NCBI GenBank assembly: GCA_019359675.1
Contig: JAHHGX010000031.1
Location: 290,051 to 354,050, forward strand
Length of the DNA: 64,000 nucleotides
From: Calothrix sp. FI2-JRJ7
Lineage (GTDB): Bacteria; Cyanobacteriota; Cyanobacteriia; Cyanobacteriales; Nostocaceae
Direction: 5' to 3'
The notes under the pieces are model-generated. The model searched no databases. It saw only the letters and a program-made list of their open reading frames with translations, and had not been told where the DNA came from. A program made the position numbers and the translations under genes. Of this stretch, positions 16,391 to 26,102 are shown piece after piece (positions within the stretch are counted from its first letter, which is position 1; each line of letters begins with the position of its first letter).

Positions 16391-17266
16391 ATGGCAGTAC
16401 AAACAGGCAGATTCTCTACTAAAAATACAAGCAATAAACTAGTAGCTCAAATCTTAAAAAATTCTAAAAAAGTAATTCCTCCTTTAGTTGCTGTTTTCAT
16501 TTTCTTAGTCATTTGGCAAATACTTTGTTCGGCGCCAGATGCTGGATTCCCTGGACCAATTAAAATTCTTTCAGACCCTAAAGTTCAAAAATTTCTGTTT
16601 AACCCCTTCCTTGATGATGATGACGGTAAAGGTTTAGCATTCCAATTACTGGCTAGTTTACAGCGTGTTGGTTACGGTTATTTCTTAGCGGCAACTATTG
16701 GTGTTTCTTTAGGAGTGCTAACAGGTACTAATCGTTTAATGTTTGAGGCACTGGACCCAATTTTTCAAATATTACGAACAGTTCCTCCCCTTGCTTGGTT
16801 GCCTATTGCTTTGTCTGCTGTACCTGCATTAGGTGGTATTAGTAAAAGTGAATTAGCAGCTATCTTCGTAATTTTTATTACCGCAGTTTGGCCAATTGTT
16901 ATTAATACAACAGTTGGAGTACAGCAAATACCCCAAGATTATCGCAACGTTGCGAGAGTACTGCGATTAAAAGGAAGAAAATATTTCTTTAAAATATTAT
17001 TCCCCGCAGCAGTTCCTTACATTTTCAGCGGATTACGAATTGGTATTGGTTTAGCATGGTTAGCAATTGTTGCTGCCGAAATGGTTAACGCTGGTAGTAG
17101 TGATGGTGCCGGTGGTTTAGGTTTCTTTATCTGGAATGCTTATAACAGCGGTGACATGGGTCAAGTTGTATTAGCACTAGTTTACATTGGTGTTGTAGGT
17201 CTTTTACTCGACCGCGCAATTGGTTTTGTTGCCAGCTTAGTAATTCCAGCAGAACAAAAATCGTAA
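16391..17266 (+). CDS. nrtB: Nitrate ABC transporter permease
   Basis: 291 residues. A first membrane helix at ~31-48 (VIPPLVAVFIFLVIWQILC) is followed by a BPD-type permease domain with about five more helices (LAATIGVSLGVLTG, WLPIALSAVPALGG, FVIFITAVWPIVINT, LAWLAIVAAEMV, VVLALVYIGVVGLLLDRAI). The EAA-type loop (YRNVARVLRLKGRKYFFKIL) contacts the ATPases NrtC and NrtD. It resembles SsuC/TauC permeases, but the neighbours fix it as NrtB. Confidence 0.95.
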   Translation: MAVQTGRFSTKNTSNKLVAQILKNSKKVIPPLVAVFIFLVIWQILCSAPDAGFPGPIKILSDPKVQKFLFNPFLDDDDGKGLAFQLLASLQRVGYGYFLAATIGVSLGVLTGTNRLMFEALDPIFQILRTVPPLAWLPIALSAVPALGGISKSELAAIFVIFITAVWPIVINTTVGVQQIPQDYRNVARVLRLKGRKYFFKILFPAAVPYIFSGLRIGIGLAWLAIVAAEMVNAGSSDGAGGLGFFIWNAYNSGDMGQVVLALVYIGVVGLLLDRAIGFVASLVIPAEQKS

Positions 17267-17268
17267 TT

Positions 17269-17345
17269 GTAGAGACGTGATTAATCCCTACCCTGCGGGA
17301 AAAGCTCCGCTTTACGGGAAATACGAGCGGATTACACGTCTCTAC
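17269..17345. repeat. TAGAGACGTGATTA hairpin repeat in the nrtB-nrtC spacer
   Basis: Outer arms GTAGAGACGTG and CACGTCTCTAC enclose ~55 bases that include CCCTACCCTGCGGGAA. The enclosed part is related in inverse orientation to GGAGG-TTTCCCGCAGGG sequences at 20537-20560 and 44192-44212. Confidence 0.75.
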
Positions 17346-17379
17346 GAATCCCCTTACCCTTTAGCCTTTCCCCCTAACC

Positions 17380-19380
17380 ATGACAACCTGTTTTGTTGAA
17401 GTAGACCATATTGACCGCGTATTCGATTTACCCAATGGTAAGACTTATATTGCCCTCAAAAATATTGAATTGAAGATTCAACAAGGTGAGTTTATTTCAC
17501 TCATTGGGCATTCTGGTTGTGGTAAATCAACTTTACTTAATATTATTGCGGGGTTAGACCGTGCCTCGATTGGTGGTGTAACACTTGAAGGACGTGAAAT
17601 ACGCGAACCTGGGCCCGACCGAATGGTGGTGTTTCAAAATTATTCGCTGCTTCCTTGGTTAAATGTTCGCGATAATATCGCTTTGGCTGTTGATGAAGTT
17701 TACCAAGACAAACCGAAAGGTGAGCGTCGCTCAATTATCGAACACAATATTGATATGGTGGGGCTACGGCGCCATGCGAGTAAACTACCGTCGGAATTAT
17801 CGGGTGGTATGAAACAACGGGTATCAATAGCGCGCGCTTTGGCAATTCGTCCCAAGTTATTATTGCTCGATGAGCCTTTCGGCGCCCTCGATGCGTTGAC
17901 AAGAGGTGGGTTGCAGGAACAGCTAATGAAAATCTGCAACGAAAACAAATTAACTTGTGTGATGGTAACGCATGATGTTGATGAGGCATTACTGCTTTCT
18001 GACCGCATTGTGATGTTGACAAATGGACCAGAAGCACATATTGGTCAAATTTTAGAAGTAGACATTCCGCGTCCTCGTCAAAGAATGGAAGTTGTTAATC
18101 ATCCAGATTATTACAACATGCGGAATGAAATAATAAATTTCCTTAATCAGCAGAAGCAAGCTAAGAAGCGTCAAGCGAAACTTGTTCAAAAGACCGCTAC
18201 ACCAATATCAGTATCCCGCAACGGTTTAGAGAAAATCAATCTCGATATTGGCTTTTTACCTTTAACTGACACGGCACCTTTAATAGTTGCTAAAGAAAGA
18301 GGCTTTTTCGCTAAATACGGATTAGAAGAAATTAACCTGACTCGCGAAACCAGTTGGAAGGATATTGCGAAAGGGGTTGGAACTGGTAGACTTGATGCTG
18401 CTCAAATGGTAGCAGGAATGCCCCTAGCTTTAACTTTAGGCGCCGGTGGTAAAACCCCAATTCCTGTAGTTAACGCGCTTAATCTTTCCCGGAATGCTAA
18501 CGCAATTACTTTAAGTAAAAAATTATACGACCAGGGAGTCAGATCCGTCTCAGATCTGAAAGCTGCAATTAACGCGGATGCTGACCATGTTATGAATATG
18601 GGAGTTGTGCATCCTACGTCAATGCAGAACTTTATTTTGCGTTATTGGTTAGCTGCTGGTGGTATTGACCCTGACCTTGATGTGAATTTGACGGTATTAC
18701 CACCAATGCAAATGGCTTCGCAACTTGAAGCTGGAACACTAGATGGTTACTGCGCTGGTGAACCTTGGAATTATATGGCAGTTCACAAAAAGGCAGGTTT
18801 TGTTGCTGCGACAGCTTTAGAAATTTGGGCGGGACAACCTGCTAAAGTTTTGGGAGTACGAGAAGAATGGGCGCAACAATATCCCGAAACTTATCTTGCT
18901 CTCATTAAAGCTTTATTAGAAGCTTGCCAATATTGTGACGACCTTCGCAACCGAGAAGAAATTCTTAAAATTATCTGTCGTCCTGAATATCTTGATATTG
19001 ACCCTGTGTACGTCCGTCCTGGTTTTGTAACACCTTACGAACGTGCAGATGGTAGTAAACCGCAAGAGTTAACGTCATATATTAGATTTTTTGTCAACAA
19101 AACAAATTGCCCCAACCGCACAGAAATATTGTGGATGATGACACAGATGGCACGTTGGGGCTTGATACCATTCCCAAAAAACTGGGTAGAAGTCATTGAA
19201 CGAGTTTGCCGTCCAGATATATTTGGCAAAGCAGCACGCGACTTAGGTGTTCTTGATATTGGATGGGATAACCCAATTCATTTATTTGATGGCAAAGTCT
19301 TTAACCCATCAGACCCAATTGAGTATCTCAACAGCTTAGAAATCAAGCGTCAAATACGTATCGAAGAAATGTTCTTCTAG
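17380..19380 (+). CDS. nrtC: Nitrate transporter ATPase fused to NrtA-like regulatory domain
   Basis: 666 residues. Residues ~1-255 are an ABC ATPase with Walker A GHSGCGKST, signature LSGGMKQRVSIARAL and Walker B LLLLDEPFGALDA. Residues ~287-666 resemble NrtA without a signal peptide (LDIGFLPLTDTAPLIVAKER, GYCAGEPWNYMAV). In cyanobacterial NrtC this C-terminal part is cytoplasmic and mediates ammonium-triggered inhibition of uptake. Length matches the family (~660). Hairpin repeats lie in both flanking spacers. Confidence 0.96.
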   Translation: MTTCFVEVDHIDRVFDLPNGKTYIALKNIELKIQQGEFISLIGHSGCGKSTLLNIIAGLDRASIGGVTLEGREIREPGPDRMVVFQNYSLLPWLNVRDNIALAVDEVYQDKPKGERRSIIEHNIDMVGLRRHASKLPSELSGGMKQRVSIARALAIRPKLLLLDEPFGALDALTRGGLQEQLMKICNENKLTCVMVTHDVDEALLLSDRIVMLTNGPEAHIGQILEVDIPRPRQRMEVVNHPDYYNMRNEIINFLNQQKQAKKRQAKLVQKTATPISVSRNGLEKINLDIGFLPLTDTAPLIVAKERGFFAKYGLEEINLTRETSWKDIAKGVGTGRLDAAQMVAGMPLALTLGAGGKTPIPVVNALNLSRNANAITLSKKLYDQGVRSVSDLKAAINADADHVMNMGVVHPTSMQNFILRYWLAAGGIDPDLDVNLTVLPPMQMASQLEAGTLDGYCAGEPWNYMAVHKKAGFVAATALEIWAGQPAKVLGVREEWAQQYPETYLALIKALLEACQYCDDLRNREEILKIICRPEYLDIDPVYVRPGFVTPYERADGSKPQELTSYIRFFVNKTNCPNRTEILWMMTQMARWGLIPFPKNWVEVIERVCRPDIFGKAARDLGVLDIGWDNPIHLFDGKVFNPSDPIEYLNSLEIKRQIRIEEMFF

Positions 19381-19390
19381 AAACCCTAAA

Positions 19391-19455
19391 AACCGGGTTT
19401 CTACGCAAAATTTTTCATTGTACGAACAATATCGAACTAGAAACCCGGTTTTTTT
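19391..19455. repeat. AGAAACCCGGTTTCT-type repeat in the nrtC-nrtD spacer
   Basis: AACCGGGTTTCTA and TAGAAACCCGGTT arms ~37 bases apart, followed by seven T. First of six loci of this family in the window. Confidence 0.8.
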
Positions 19456-19480
19456 ATTACCCATCATTACCTTAAATAAT

Positions 19481-20311
19481 ATGCAAACAACAATTCAATC
19501 GAATCAACAGGACACCCACCTATCCGACAATTTTTTAGTCGTCGAAGGTGTTAGCAAGATTTACCCAACTGCGGATGGTCCCTATACTGTTCTTGATGGG
19601 ATAGACCTTAAGGTTCGTGAAGGTGAGTTTGTTTGCTTGATTGGTCACTCTGGTTGCGGTAAGTCAACACTGTTAAATATGATTTCGGGTTTCAATACCC
19701 CTACTGAGGGTGTTGTACTGCTGCAAGATACACCCATTACTGAACCTGGCCCAGACCGGATGATGGTATTTCAAAATTACTGTTTGCTGCCTTGGCTGTC
19801 GGTATTTGAAAATGTGTACTTGGCTGTTGATGCGGTTTTCCCCGAAAAAATTGAAGCTGAAAAAAGAGCAATTGTTAAAGAGCATTTAGCAATGGTAGGT
19901 TTGACAGAAGCTGCTGAGAAAAGACCTTCACAAATTTCTGGTGGGATGAAACAACGGGTTGCGATTGCCCGTGCGCTTAGTATTCGTCCTAAAGTATTAA
20001 TTCTTGATGAACCTTTCGGCGCCCTTGATGCTATTACAAAAGAGGAGTTGCAGGAGGAACTACTACAAATTTGGCGTGAGCATCAAGTAACTGTGTTGAT
20101 GATTACGCATGATATTGATGAAGCTTTGTTTCTCGCTGACCGACTTGTAATGATGACTAACGGGCCTGCTGCACAAATTGGCGAAGTTCTTGATATTCCG
20201 TTTTCTCGTCCCCGTAACCGCAAGCTCATTATGGAAGACAGGAAATACTACGAGCTTCGTAATTATGCTCTCGATTTTCTCTATCGTCGCTGCGCTCATG
20301 TAGAAGAATAA
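19481..20311 (+). CDS. nrtD: Nitrate transporter ATPase
   Basis: 276-residue ABC ATPase, with Walker A GHSGCGKST, signature ISGGMKQRVAIARAL and Walker B VLILDEPFGALDA. It lacks the NrtA-like extension of NrtC and forms the heterodimeric ATPase of the transporter with it. The ATG at 19481 is preferred. A TTG at 19418 would read through the upstream repeat and add 21 residues encoded by that repeat. A perfect hairpin closes the gene at 20316-20352. Confidence 0.95.
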   Translation: MQTTIQSNQQDTHLSDNFLVVEGVSKIYPTADGPYTVLDGIDLKVREGEFVCLIGHSGCGKSTLLNMISGFNTPTEGVVLLQDTPITEPGPDRMMVFQNYCLLPWLSVFENVYLAVDAVFPEKIEAEKRAIVKEHLAMVGLTEAAEKRPSQISGGMKQRVAIARALSIRPKVLILDEPFGALDAITKEELQEELLQIWREHQVTVLMITHDIDEALFLADRLVMMTNGPAAQIGEVLDIPFSRPRNRKLIMEDRKYYELRNYALDFLYRRCAHVEE

Positions 20312-20315
20312 AGAT

Positions 20316-20352
20316 AGAAACCGGGCTTCTGATGAAAAGAAGCCCGGTTTCT
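20316..20352. terminator. Perfect AGAAACCGGGCTTCT hairpin after nrtD
   Basis: Arms AGAAACCGGGCTTCT and AGAAGCCCGGTTTCT pair perfectly over 15 bases with a 7-base loop. It is a member of the AGAAACC repeat family. It may partly end transcription of the nirA-nrtD segment before nrtP, though no long T-run follows. Confidence 0.6.
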
Positions 20353-20674
20353 TTGATAAGTATCTTTTATAACGCATTGAAGCAATGCGTTTTTTTCATG
20401 GATACTTTCAAACGGTTACAGGTGATACCAATATAGTTGCGTCTTAGTTCTAATTTGTATATAAGAAAGCTTTTTAGATTGTTCATTAATACACAATACT
20501 TATGTGTAAGATAAGGAACCACAAAGACACATAATCCGGAGGATTTCCCGCAGGGTAGGGCACAAAGGAAGAACTTTGAGTTAGTTATTGATTTTATTTG
20601 AATAGGTAGATAAGGCTATTTACTTGATTAGCCTTGATTTTGGCTTACGTATTTTTTGTTAGATAAAGGGTAAT
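20353..20674. other. nrtD-nrtP spacer
   Basis: ~320 bases without a gene. It contains CCGGAGGATTTCCCGCAGGG at about 20536-20555, shared with the repeat cores at 17288-17310 and 44192-44212. No GTA-N8-TAC NtcA box was seen, so nrtP probably depends on read-through or on an unrecognised promoter. Confidence 0.45.
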
Positions 20675-22189
20675 ATGCTCAAGAAACTATTCACATTCAA
20701 GGGTCGCTATCGAATTTTGCATCAAACTTGGTTCGCATTTTTTCTCACGTTTGTGTGCTGGTTCAATTTTGCTCCTTTTGCTACCACAATTGGTAAAGAA
20801 TTACATTTATTACCTGAACAAATTAAAACTTTGGGTATTTGTAATCTTGCCCTGACAATACCCGCGCGTATTATTATTGGTATGCTTTTAGACCGTTTTG
20901 GTCCAAGAGTTACATATTCAATCCTGTTAATGTTTGCTGCGGTTCCTTGTTTAGCAACAGCGTTGTCTCATAGCTTTGGTGAGTTAGTAATTAGTCGCTT
21001 GTTAATGGGTATTGTTGGTTCCGGATTCGTTGTTGGTATCCGGATGGTGTCTGAATGGTTTCCACCCAAAGATATTGGTATTGCCCAAGGTGTTTATGGT
21101 GGTTGGGGTAATTTCGGCGCCTTTGGTGCAGAGTTTGCTTTACCTATAATTGCAGTTGCAACAGGGTTTTTAGCTGGTGGTGGTTCTAACTGGCGCCTTA
21201 CAATAGGACTAACAGGAATTATTGCTGCTATATACGGCGTTATTTATTATAAATCTGTTGAAAATACTCCACCAGGAAAAGCTTATAAACGTCCCAAGAA
21301 AAACGGCGCCTTGGAAGTAACAAGTGTCAAAAGCTTCTGGGCAATGATTGTCTCGAACTTTGGTTTAATATTTGCACTTGGTTTACTCGCTTGGCGCCTA
21401 GAACAGAAAAATATTCATTTTCTGACCGAAAGTCAAATGTATATAGTTTGGGTGCTACTTTTAGGATTATTCGCTTTCCAAACTTACAAAGCTTATCAAG
21501 TTAACTCAGAACTTTTGGCTGGTCGAAAAACTTATTCCCCTTCTCAACGCTTTCAATTTGGTCAAGTTGCATTACTTGAGTTTACCTACGTTACAAATTT
21601 TGGTTCAGAACTAGCTGCTGTTTCGATGCTACCTGCATTCTTTGAAAAGACTTTTGGCTTAGAACATGTAGTCGCTGGAATGATAGCTGCAACTTATCCC
21701 TTCTTAAACTTAGTTTCTCGTCCTAGCGGTGGTTTAATCTCTGATAAACTTGGCTCACGTAAATGGACAATGACTATTCTCAGCGTTGGTATTGGAATTA
21801 GTTATTTAACTACTCACTTCATCAATAAAAGCTGGCCTCTTCCACTTGCTGTAGCTGCCACAATGTTTGCAGCTTACTTTGCTCAAGCTGGATGCGGCGC
21901 CACTTATGGAATTGTGCCTTTAATTAAGAAAGAAGCAACAGGACAAATTGCAGGAAACGTTGGCGCCTATGGTAACTTTGGTGGCGTGGTTTATTTAACA
22001 ATCTACAGTTTAACCGACCCATCAACACTATTTAGCACAATGGGTATAACAGCACTAATTTGTGCCTTTATGTGTGGTTTCTTCCTCAAAGAACCCAAAG
22101 GTTCATTCGCTGCTGCATACGAAGGAGAATCACCAGCAACCAATGAAACATCTGAAAAAATAGCTTCTGGAGTTGTCGCAAAAGAGTAA
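20675..22189 (+). CDS. nrtP: NrtP nitrate/nitrite permease (MFS, NNP family)
   Basis: 504-residue major facilitator with about 12 membrane helices. Family landmarks include WFNFAPFATTIGKE in the first helix region, RLLMGIVGSGFVVGIRMVSE, GIAQGVYGGWGNFGAFGAEF (nitrate signature 1) and GQIAGNVGAYGNFGGVVYLT (nitrate signature 2). A cytoplasmic central loop sits near residues 200-215. It imports nitrate and nitrite, probably with protons. It is usually found in cyanobacteria that lack NrtABCD, whereas here it lies between nrtD and narB in the same gene order. Confidence 0.95.
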   Translation: MLKKLFTFKGRYRILHQTWFAFFLTFVCWFNFAPFATTIGKELHLLPEQIKTLGICNLALTIPARIIIGMLLDRFGPRVTYSILLMFAAVPCLATALSHSFGELVISRLLMGIVGSGFVVGIRMVSEWFPPKDIGIAQGVYGGWGNFGAFGAEFALPIIAVATGFLAGGGSNWRLTIGLTGIIAAIYGVIYYKSVENTPPGKAYKRPKKNGALEVTSVKSFWAMIVSNFGLIFALGLLAWRLEQKNIHFLTESQMYIVWVLLLGLFAFQTYKAYQVNSELLAGRKTYSPSQRFQFGQVALLEFTYVTNFGSELAAVSMLPAFFEKTFGLEHVVAGMIAATYPFLNLVSRPSGGLISDKLGSRKWTMTILSVGIGISYLTTHFINKSWPLPLAVAATMFAAYFAQAGCGATYGIVPLIKKEATGQIAGNVGAYGNFGGVVYLTIYSLTDPSTLFSTMGITALICAFMCGFFLKEPKGSFAAAYEGESPATNETSEKIASGVVAKE

Positions 22190-22260
22190 TTGTATGTGGG
22201 GCTATGCCCTACCTACTATTACAGAAAAAAGGGTATTAGGCTGCTTTGTATTGAGGTTTT

Positions 22261-24546
22261 ATGACTGAATCAACCAAAACTCTGTGTCCTTATTGTGGTG
22301 TTGGGTGTGGACTTGAAGTATCACCTCCAGCACAACATGGAAAAGCAACAAATCGCGATAATGAAGGAAATCCGATTTGGCGAGTTCGAGGAGATAAAAC
22401 ACATCCATCGAGCCAAGGTATGGTATGTGTGAAAGGCGCCACTATCGCCGAGTCATTAGATAAAAATAGATTGCATTTTCCAATGGTGCGGAACTCGTTG
22501 AATGAGAAATTTCGGCGTGCAACTTGGGAAGAAGCATTTGATTTAATTACCAAGCGCATTCAACAAGTACTGCAAACAACTGGACCAGAAGCAATATGCA
22601 TGTACGGTTCAGGTCAATTTCAAACCGAAGATTACTATGTTGCCCAGAAATTAATGAAAGGGTGTCTGGGAAGCAATAACTTTGATGCCAACTCACGTTT
22701 GTGCATGTCCAGTGCGGTATCTGGGTATATTCAAAGCTTTGGTTCAGATGGTCCACCCTGTTGTTACGACGACTTAGAATTAACCGACTGTGCATTTTTA
22801 ATTGGTACAAATGCAGCAGAATGTCACCCTATTGCTTTTAACCGATTAGCGAAATACCACAAAAAGAACCGCAAAGTCAAAATGATTGTGGTTGACCCAC
22901 GTCGAACACAAACTGCCGAAGCTGCCGATTTACACTTAGCAATTCGTCCTGGTACAGATATTGATTTAATGAATGGAATGGCGCATTTATTAATGCGTTG
23001 GGGTTGTCTTGATACAGGATTTATCGACGAATGTACAAGTAACTTCCCAGCTTTTGCAGAAGTAATTCGCCATTATTCCCCTGATGTTGTCGCGCGTACC
23101 TGTGGTATTACTATAGAAGACTTAGCAACCGCTGCACGCTATTGGGCTGATTCTAAAAACGTACTGTCGTTATGGTCGATGGGAGTAAATCAATCTTCTG
23201 AAGGTACGGCAAAGGTACGAAGCATTATTAATTTGCACTTAATGACTGGGCAAATAGGTAGACCTGGGAGTGGACCTTTCTCTTTAACAGGTCAACCAAA
23301 TGCAATGGGAGGACGTGAAGCTGGTGGTTTATCGCACTTGCTTCCAGGTTATCGCTTAATCAAAAATCCCCAACACCGCGCGGAAGTTGAAAAATTTTGG
23401 GGAATAAAGCCAGGAAAAATATCACCATTACCTGGTTTGACTGCGTGGGATATGATAACAGGTCTAGAAACTGGGGATGTTGGACTGTTATGGGTTGCCG
23501 CTACAAACCCAGCAGTAAGTATGCCAGATATTGAACGTACAAAAGCAGCTTTATTAAAATCACCTTTTACTATTTATCAAGACGCATATTATCCAACAGA
23601 AACCGCCGCTTATGCTCATGTGCTTTTACCTGCGGCACAGTGGGGTGAAAAAACTGGTGTTATGACTAATTCGGAACGTGTCGTAACTTTATGTCAATCA
23701 TTTCGACCAGCACCCGGAGAAGCAAAAGCCGACTGGGAGATTTTTGCAGAAGTCGGGCGCCGTTTAGGTTATGTGGGTGAATTTGCTTTCGCCAACTCTG
23801 CCCATGTATATAATGAATTTACTCAATTAACTCGTCAACGTCCTTGTGATGTTACAGGTATTTCCCACGAAAAGTTAGAACAGAGTCCAATTCAATGGCC
23901 TTACCCTTCAATTCCGGAGGCGCCTACTTATATAGATTCAGATACAGGAATTATCGGTTTTGAAGAAGACGAAGAAGATTCTCTAGAAAAAACTGAAGCC
24001 GAACAAAAACAAAAGTATTATTCATTAAAAACAGGCAAGAGATTATATACAGACTTGCGTTTTGCTACACCAGATGGACGGGCAAAGTTTGGCGCCTATT
24101 ATTCACGCGGTTTAGCAGAACCACCCGACCCAGATTATCCGTTTATATTAACAACAGGAAGACTTTACGGACATTGGCACACACAAACGCGAACGGGTCG
24201 CATAGAAAAAATTCGACAAATGTACCCCGAACCATTTATTGAAATTCATCCACGTGATGCTTCCAGCTTAAACATTACTGAAAATTCATACGTTGAAATA
24301 GGTTCGCGTCGAGGAAGTGCTAAGTTTAAAGCCAAAATAACCCGTGCAATAACTCCTGGAACAGTGTTTGTGCCTATGCATTGGGGCGCCTTATGGGCAG
24401 AAAACGCAGAAGCAAACGCAATGACACACCCAATATCATGCCCAGACTCATTACAACCAGAGCTAAAAGCCTGTGCAGTTAGCCTTGCACTTGTAAAAAT
24501 CAATTTACCAATTACTCACTATCAATTGGAACCCTCTGAATGTTAA
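22261..24546 (+). CDS. narB: Ferredoxin-nitrate reductase
   Basis: 761 residues; reduces nitrate to nitrite with ferredoxin as donor in the cytoplasm. The N-terminal 4Fe-4S cluster cysteines are Cys9, Cys12, Cys16 and Cys56 ([14 protein letters not shown]). Cys148 in SRLCMSS is the likely molybdenum ligand. The bis-MGD-binding domains run to the C-terminal molydopterin-binding domain ([18 protein letters not shown]). An acidic/Gln-rich insert ([18 protein letters not shown], ~575-592) precedes that domain. Its maturation partner narM lies two genes downstream. Confidence 0.97.
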   Translation: MTESTKTLCPYCGVGCGLEVSPPAQHGKATNRDNEGNPIWRVRGDKTHPSSQGMVCVKGATIAESLDKNRLHFPMVRNSLNEKFRRATWEEAFDLITKRIQQVLQTTGPEAICMYGSGQFQTEDYYVAQKLMKGCLGSNNFDANSRLCMSSAVSGYIQSFGSDGPPCCYDDLELTDCAFLIGTNAAECHPIAFNRLAKYHKKNRKVKMIVVDPRRTQTAEAADLHLAIRPGTDIDLMNGMAHLLMRWGCLDTGFIDECTSNFPAFAEVIRHYSPDVVARTCGITIEDLATAARYWADSKNVLSLWSMGVNQSSEGTAKVRSIINLHLMTGQIGRPGSGPFSLTGQPNAMGGREAGGLSHLLPGYRLIKNPQHRAEVEKFWGIKPGKISPLPGLTAWDMITGLETGDVGLLWVAATNPAVSMPDIERTKAALLKSPFTIYQDAYYPTETAAYAHVLLPAAQWGEKTGVMTNSERVVTLCQSFRPAPGEAKADWEIFAEVGRRLGYVGEFAFANSAHVYNEFTQLTRQRPCDVTGISHEKLEQSPIQWPYPSIPEAPTYIDSDTGIIGFEEDEEDSLEKTEAEQKQKYYSLKTGKRLYTDLRFATPDGRAKFGAYYSRGLAEPPDPDYPFILTTGRLYGHWHTQTRTGRIEKIRQMYPEPFIEIHPRDASSLNITENSYVEIGSRRGSAKFKAKITRAITPGTVFVPMHWGALWAENAEANAMTHPISCPDSLQPELKACAVSLALVKINLPITHYQLEPSEC

Positions 24547-24676
24547 GCTGCTAACAAGTCAGAATTAAAAAATTATTACCAAGCTTAGTACTACGTTAGA
24601 GTTTCCTCTAACGTACTGCTGTGTGTGTGTTTCTTGTTATACAAGCAATATAGATATTTTTTAGGGGGTAAGGCAG

Positions 24677-25135
24677 ATGAGGGGGTTAATTAAACGCTTT
24701 CGTGAAATGACCAAAGACGAAAACTTTATGCACATCATCGAAAATCTAGAGGTGATTGTCGCTAAAATTCTCTCAGTCTGTATGTTGCTTGTAATTGTAG
24801 TAGCAATTGCTGATTTAATCACCTTTACATTCAGAGAATTAATCTCGCCGAAATATGGTAGCTTTTATAAGACATTATTCCAAGTCTTTGGATTGTTTTT
24901 AAACGTTTTAATCGCCCTAGAAATATTAGAAAATATTACAGGCTATCTCAAAAAGCACGTATTACAGGTAGAATTAGTAATCGTGACATCTTTAATTGCG
25001 GTAGCCAGAAAAATCATTATTCTTGATTTAGATAAAGTTGAAGGAATAGACATTATTGGTTTAGGTTTGGCTGTTTTATCTTTAGCAATTAGTTATTTTA
25101 TTATCCGCATTAGTAATTCTAAACCTAGACATTAG
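24677..25135 (+). CDS. PsiE-family membrane protein
   Basis: 152 residues with four predicted membrane helices (ILSVCMLLVIVVAIADLITF, LFQVFGLFLNVLIALEILEN, ELVIVTSLIAVARKIIIL, IIGLGLAVLSLAISYFIIRI), matching the phosphate-starvation-inducible PsiE family of unknown function. A GGGGG-rich ribosome site precedes the ATG. It sits between narB and narM. In Anabaena PCC 7120 a small gene of unknown function also lies there and can be co-transcribed with the nir operon. A role in nitrate assimilation is only inferred from position. Confidence 0.75.
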   Translation: MRGLIKRFREMTKDENFMHIIENLEVIVAKILSVCMLLVIVVAIADLITFTFRELISPKYGSFYKTLFQVFGLFLNVLIALEILENITGYLKKHVLQVELVIVTSLIAVARKIIILDLDKVEGIDIIGLGLAVLSLAISYFIIRISNSKPRH

Positions 25136-25158
25136 AAGAAAAATATTTTCTTTATATT

Positions 25159-25611
25159 ATGGTACAATTCTTTGAATTTGAAACAGATTTTGTTGATTCC
25201 CTGCGATGTATTCCCATGCAAGCAAGATATAACCTTGACACTTGTGGAATCAAATTAAAATTAGCAGATTGGAGCCACTTAACTCAAGATGAGCGTCAAG
25301 CATTAGTAGAGTCACCCTGCACAAATGAGCAAGAAATAGAAACTTACCGACAGAATTTACAAAATCTTATACATCAACGTACAGGCAGTTATCCAAGTGA
25401 ACTACCTATCGAATCACACCCAGCGTGGATGGATGAAAATAATATACCAGAGAGCGTTCAAGAAGAAGCGAGCGAATATAATGTAAATATAACGGCGCCA
25501 CAATGGGCAGCATTATCACCTTTAGAAAGATTTGCTTTAATTAAACTTAGCCGCTCTGGACACGAAAATAAAAACTTTCCTAAAGCGTTGGAAGAATTTA
25601 AATTAATTTAA
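25159..25611 (+). CDS. narM: NarM, nitrate reductase maturation factor
   Basis: 150 residues of the cyanobacterial nitrate-reductase-associated family: FEFETDFVDSLRCIPMQARY at the N-terminus, TGSYPSELPIESHPAW in the middle and APQWAALSPLERFALIKLSR near the end. Anabaena NarM is required for active NarB and interacts with it. It starts 23 bases after the PsiE-like gene and ends at a C/G-rich inverted repeat, the apparent end of the nir gene set. Confidence 0.92.
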   Translation: MVQFFEFETDFVDSLRCIPMQARYNLDTCGIKLKLADWSHLTQDERQALVESPCTNEQEIETYRQNLQNLIHQRTGSYPSELPIESHPAWMDENNIPESVQEEASEYNVNITAPQWAALSPLERFALIKLSRSGHENKNFPKALEEFKLI

Positions 25612-25612
25612 T

Positions 25613-25737
25613 TAAATCCCCCCCAACTCCCCTTAATAAGGGGGGGCTAAGATTTGTTTGTGAGACAAAATTATTATTATTACTTCTTTTCTTGTTCCCC
25701 CCCTTATTAAGGGGGGCTAGGGGGGATTAAGATTATT
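25613..25737. repeat. CCCCCCTTAATAAGGGGGG double hairpin between narM and the BrxL remnant
   Basis: Two palindromic blocks (CCCCTTAATAAGGGG and CCCCCTTATTAAGGGGG) flank ~55 bases. The outer ends AATCCCCCC / GGGGGGATT also pair, giving a large foldback between convergent genes. It likely works as a bidirectional terminator, or is a small palindromic mobile element. Confidence 0.75.
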
Positions 25738-26102
25738 TAATTTATACCTAATGCCTTCATTGCTGCTGTTAATGGGTCGCTGTAAAAAATGGGGTCAACC
25801 CGTTCCATAATATCTGCCAATACCTCTAAAAAATGGCGTTTGTTTTCAGTTGGAATTAATGCTCTTTTAGCTCCATTATCCATTCCGAGTTGTAATGGTT
25901 CAGCTAAAGACCGAACTGCTTTAATGTTGCCTTGGATGCTGAGGTCGCCTAATATTAAAAGTCCTGGCTGTACAGGATATTTTTTGAGAGCGGAATATAT
26001 AGCTACTAACAAGCCAATACCAAGACCACAATTAACGCGATTTGTCAATAAGTCAATTGCTTCTATGTGAAAATCAGTTGTTACAACGAAAAACCCCTGC
26101 AT
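25737..26102 (-). pseudogene. C-terminal remnant of a Lon-type protease (BrxL-like)
   Basis: 121 residues corresponding to the last ~100 of BREX Lon-like proteins (BrxL, usually ~680). These have the pattern GDLSIQGNIKAVRSLAEPLQ, ENKRHFLEVLADIMERVDP and FYSDPLTAAMKALGI. The ATPase part is absent, and upstream sequence on this strand shows no continuation. The catalytic Ser of the Lon dyad is not in the recovered segment. The gene is therefore a fragment and probably non-functional, although it has an ATG with no internal stop. Confidence 0.65.
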
